A model generated the notes under the pieces. The model saw only the letters and a program-made list of their open reading frames with translations, did not search any database and was not told the origin of the DNA. The position numbers and the translations under genes were made by a program. From assembly GCA_004554775.1 (NCBI GenBank), contig SFKI01000016.1, positions 28,859 through 92,858 of the forward strand: DNA of 64,000 bases, read 5' to 3'. Source of the stretch: Subdoligranulum variabile (GTDB lineage: Bacteria > Bacillota > Clostridia > Oscillospirales > Ruminococcaceae). Within the stretch, counting starts at the first letter, position 1; every line of letters begins with the position of its first letter. Below are positions 61,603-64,000 of the stretch, in pieces.

Positions 61603-63645
61603 TCAATTCATCGCCCCTGCGGTAGCAAACAACCTCTCCACTTCATCCGACAACTCTCGATGCTCTGGCATCACCAAGTTCGGGTCAACGGCCAAAAGCG
61701 CCTTGGCTTCTTCCTGGGCCACTTTCAGCGTGCGGGTGTCCTGCACCAAATCTGCCACCCGTAAGGTGGGCAGGCCGTGCTGCGCCGAGCCGAAGAAATC
61801 ACCCGGCCCGCGGTTTTCAAGGTCGTATTTTGCCACGGCAAACCCGTCCGACGTGTGGCACAAAAAGCGCAGCCGTTCCTTGACGGCATCGTTCTCGTTG
61901 TCCGAGATCAGGATGCAGCAGGAATCCGCCGCCCCACGCCCGACGCGTCCGCGCAGCTGGTGCAGCGCCGAAAGGCCGAACCGCTCGGCGTTTTCGATGA
62001 CCATGACCGTGGCATTGGGCACGTCGACGCCGACCTCAATGACGGTGGTCGAGACCAGCACATCCAGCTCACCAGCCTTGAATTTCAGCATAACGTCGTC
62101 TTTTTCTTTGGGCTTCATCTTGCCGTGCAAAAGGCCGATACGCCGGTTTGGCAGTAAGGGGCAGACCGTTTCAGTATAATACTTCTTGACCGCCTGCATC
62201 CCGGAGTCCATCTCGTTTTCCTCGATGGCCGGGCAGACCACGTAAGCCTGGTGCCCGGCAGCGATCTGCTTTTCAATAAACCCGTACATGTCCCGCCGCT
62301 TTTTGCCGGTGATGTACCAGGTTTTGATCGGCTTGCGGCCGGGCGGCAGCTCGTCCAGCACCGAGATATCCAGGTCGCCGTACATCAGCAGGCCCAGCGT
62401 GCGCGGGATGGGCGTGGCGCTCATCACCAGCAGGTGGGGGCTTTGCGCCTTGCCCGCCAGCAGGCCGCGCTGCCGCACGCCAAAACGGTGCTGCTCGTCC
62501 ACGATGGCAAGGCCAAGGTTTTTGAATTCAACCGTGTCGGTCAGCACCGCGTGGGTGCCCACCACCAGCCCGGCGCGGCCGTCGGCGATGGCTTCGAGCG
62601 CAACGCGCTTTTCCTTGGCTTTCATGCCGCCGACCAGCAGCGTAACGTTGACGCCGAACGGCTCCAGCCGGTCGGCCAGCGTGGCGGCGTGCTGGCGGGC
62701 CAGAATTTCGGTGGGGGCCAGCATCGCGCTTTGCCAGCCGTTTTGCGCGGCAAACCAGATGGCCGCGGCGGCCACCAGCGTTTTTCCGCTGCCGACGTCG
62801 CCTTGCAGCAAGCGGTTCATCGGCACCTCGCCGCACAGATCGGCGATGATCTCCTCGGTCGAACGCTTCTGCGCGCCGGTGGGCGGGTACGGCAGGCTGC
62901 CCCAGAACGGTGCGAGGTCCCGCTCGTGCATCGGTGCGCTGGTTTTGCGCCGCCCATGGCTGCGCAGCAGAAAAATACCGATTTGCAGCATGTACAGTTC
63001 TTCAAAAATCAGGCGGCGGCGTGCCCCGGCCAGGTCGTCGGCATCGCGCGGGGCATGGATGCTGCGCACGGCCTGCGCCTTGGTGGGCATGCGGTAGCGG
63101 GTCAGCAGTTCGGGCGGCAGCGGGTCGGCCAGCTCGTCCACATATTGCAGCGCCGCGTGCGCGCAGGCGGCCTGACGGGCGGCGGGCAAGCCCTCGGTGC
63201 CGGGGTAGACAGCCACAAACGGGCAGGCGGCCACCTGGGCTTCGGTGCGCACCATCGGGTGCAGCATTTCGCGGTGGGTCATGTTGCCGCCGACACGGCC
63301 CTCAAAATAGTACGTTTCTCCGATGATCAATTTATCGGCCACATACGGCGTATTGAACCAGGAAAGCCCCAGCACGCCGGAATCATCCGCCGCCAGCACG
63401 CGCACCAGTGCGCGCCCGCCTTTGATGCGCCGCACCGGTTCCTTTTGCAGCACGGTCGCGCGCACGCAGCAGTCGGCGTCGTAGGGCGCGCCGGTCACGG
63501 TGTAGGGCTGGGTGTAGTCGATGTATTTGCGCGGGTAGCAAAGCAGCAGATCCCGGATGGTGGTGACGCCGAGTTTTTCAAACTTTTTTGCAAACGCCGG
63601 GCCAACGCCCTTGAGGTATTGGATGGAACTGTCGATCATCGCCAT
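61603..63645 (-). CDS. recG: ATP-dependent DNA helicase RecG
   Basis: 680 residues. An N-terminal wedge/OB domain is followed by two helicase lobes: Walker A GDVGSGKTL, DEQH (DEQHRFGV), motif TATP-like SATPIPRTL, and motif VI QLRGRVGRG. RecG remodels stalled forks and branch-migrates Holliday junctions. Start ATG 63645 follows AAGGAGG. The longer frame upstream lacks a ribosome site. The AT-rich 3' neighbourhood is a REP repeat. Confidence 0.95.
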   Translation of the reverse strand: MAMIDSSIQYLKGVGPAFAKKFEKLGVTTIRDLLLCYPRKYIDYTQPYTVTGAPYDADCCVRATVLQKEPVRRIKGGRALVRVLAADDSGVLGLSWFNTPYVADKLIIGETYYFEGRVGGNMTHREMLHPMVRTEAQVAACPFVAVYPGTEGLPAARQAACAHAALQYVDELADPLPPELLTRYRMPTKAQAVRSIHAPRDADDLAGARRRLIFEELYMLQIGIFLLRSHGRRKTSAPMHERDLAPFWGSLPYPPTGAQKRSTEEIIADLCGEVPMNRLLQGDVGSGKTLVAAAAIWFAAQNGWQSAMLAPTEILARQHAATLADRLEPFGVNVTLLVGGMKAKEKRVALEAIADGRAGLVVGTHAVLTDTVEFKNLGLAIVDEQHRFGVRQRGLLAGKAQSPHLLVMSATPIPRTLGLLMYGDLDISVLDELPPGRKPIKTWYITGKKRRDMYGFIEKQIAAGHQAYVVCPAIEENEMDSGMQAVKKYYTETVCPLLPNRRIGLLHGKMKPKEKDDVMLKFKAGELDVLVSTTVIEVGVDVPNATVMVIENAERFGLSALHQLRGRVGRGAADSCCILISDNENDAVKERLRFLCHTSDGFAVAKYDLENRGPGDFFGSAQHGLPTLRVADLVQDTRTLKVAQEEAKALLAVDPNLVMPEHRELSDEVERLFATAGAMN

Positions 63646-63901
63646 GGTGGGGGCCTCCTTTCTGCTTACGGTAGTTCCAGCTTTCTTGCAAGAAAGCTTG
63701 GCAAAGAACTTTTTATTGGATTGCACGCAGGGCTGCGGTGATGGCAAGCTTCCTTGGTACGGAACCGACGGGCAAGGGAGCGTTGGGGCGCGCATTGTCC
63801 CCTACAGAATGGGTAGTAGAATAAATTTTGGCCCCGGAGGGGTCAATCTGTCGGGCGGCGGAAAAGTGTTAAGAAAAATGCAGCACTCCTGCATTTTTTA
63901 G
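63646..63901. other. Intergenic region without a gene
   Basis: Contains one GGGGCG-type hairpin unit around 63780-63805 and AT-rich sequence, then the MITE-like copy C. No coding frame with a ribosome site. Confidence 0.5.
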
Positions 63902-64000
63902 GGCAATACCGCACAATTCTAAGTGCCGATACGGCGAGCGAGGTGCGGCAGCTGCTAAGCCAAAAGCGCAGATAATACTTTGTGCTGCAAAGGTGAGCGC
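63902..64000. repeat. MITE-like element, copy C (cut by window edge)
   Basis: The first 80 or so bases match copy A with a single C/T change, then the sequence diverges after TTTGTG. Preceded by TTTTTA-G. The right end lies outside the window. Confidence 0.75.

Overview
The window looks like a chromosomal contig from a GC-rich (roughly 55-60%) anaerobic gut Firmicute, most likely Oscillospiraceae of the Faecalibacterium/Subdoligranulum/Gemmiger type. This is inferred from protein flavour, strong AAGGAG ribosome-binding sites, ECF transporters, a BlaI/M56 pair, many short hairpin repeats between genes, and no outer-membrane genes. Species cannot be fixed from the sequence alone. No rRNA, tRNA, CRISPR array, phage or complete insertion sequence was seen.

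Layout. 0-2 kb: start of a patatin-like gene (minus), a methyltransferase broken by an in-frame amber codon, and a TenA-type gene. 2-7 kb: an ABC importer (lipoprotein, two permeases, ATPase) with a PHP-type CehA/McbA hydrolase. 7-10.3 kb (minus): an ECF vitamin transporter (UPF0397 S component, double ATPase, T component), divergent from a C69 dipeptidase. 12.1-16.7 kb: a mobile-looking repeat, a 62-bp palindrome, then a lower-GC potassium module (KtrB, KtrA, a 45-residue membrane peptide, a short KdpD-like kinase, a KdpE-like regulator). 16.9-20 kb (minus): a MATE exporter and a flotillin. 20.2-20.5 kb: a giant AT-cored dyad. 20.6-24.4 kb (minus): an amino-acid (probably cystine) ABC operon with an AhpD-like protein, half a VOC protein and the tail of a MalY/PatB lyase, under an operator-overlapped promoter and a cysteine-codon leader peptide with an attenuator. 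24.5-25.9 kb: remains of a sensor kinase. 25.9-29.8 kb: a MalT-type regulator and a lipoprotein with a Asp/Tyr/Trp-rich tail. 30.0-31.3 kb: remnants of a peptide deformylase and an adhesin. 31.4-36.4 kb: an RND pump with a long coiled-coil insertion, its TetR gene, and a perfect TetR-like operator at the promoter. 36.6-37.9 kb: a penicillin-binding protein lacking its C-terminal KTG region. 38-41 kb: iron alcohol dehydrogenase and a second MATE protein. 41.4-46.4 kb: a BlaI-like repressor, an M56 sensor protease carrying two M23 domains, and two further M23 hydrolases. 46.6-51 kb: Lrp, MazF, acyltransferase, AcpS, CCA-adding enzyme. 51.2-55.6 kb: an asymmetric heterodimeric ABC exporter and a membrane-anchored MerR protein. 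55.6-63.6 kb (minus): HAD phosphatase, glycosyltransferase, two very small proteins, a CmpB-like membrane protein, nicotinate phosphoribosyltransferase, D,D-carboxypeptidase and RecG.

How it fits together. The most distinctive module is the BlaI/M56-M23 operon: a repressor with two operator copies at its own promoter, a protease-sensor whose outside part is two intact M23 domains rather than a penicillin-binding domain, and two exported M23 enzymes. It reads like a self-contained cell-wall sensing and remodelling circuit. The cysteine leader of the 24-kb operon is the best RNA-level regulatory find. The potassium module couples a Ktr channel to a Kdp-like two-component pair. Repeat insertions and gene remnants are concentrated at 12, 20-25, 30-31, 36, 48, 61 and 63.9 kb, and two repeats appear to supply the stop codons of neighbouring genes (tetR and acpS).
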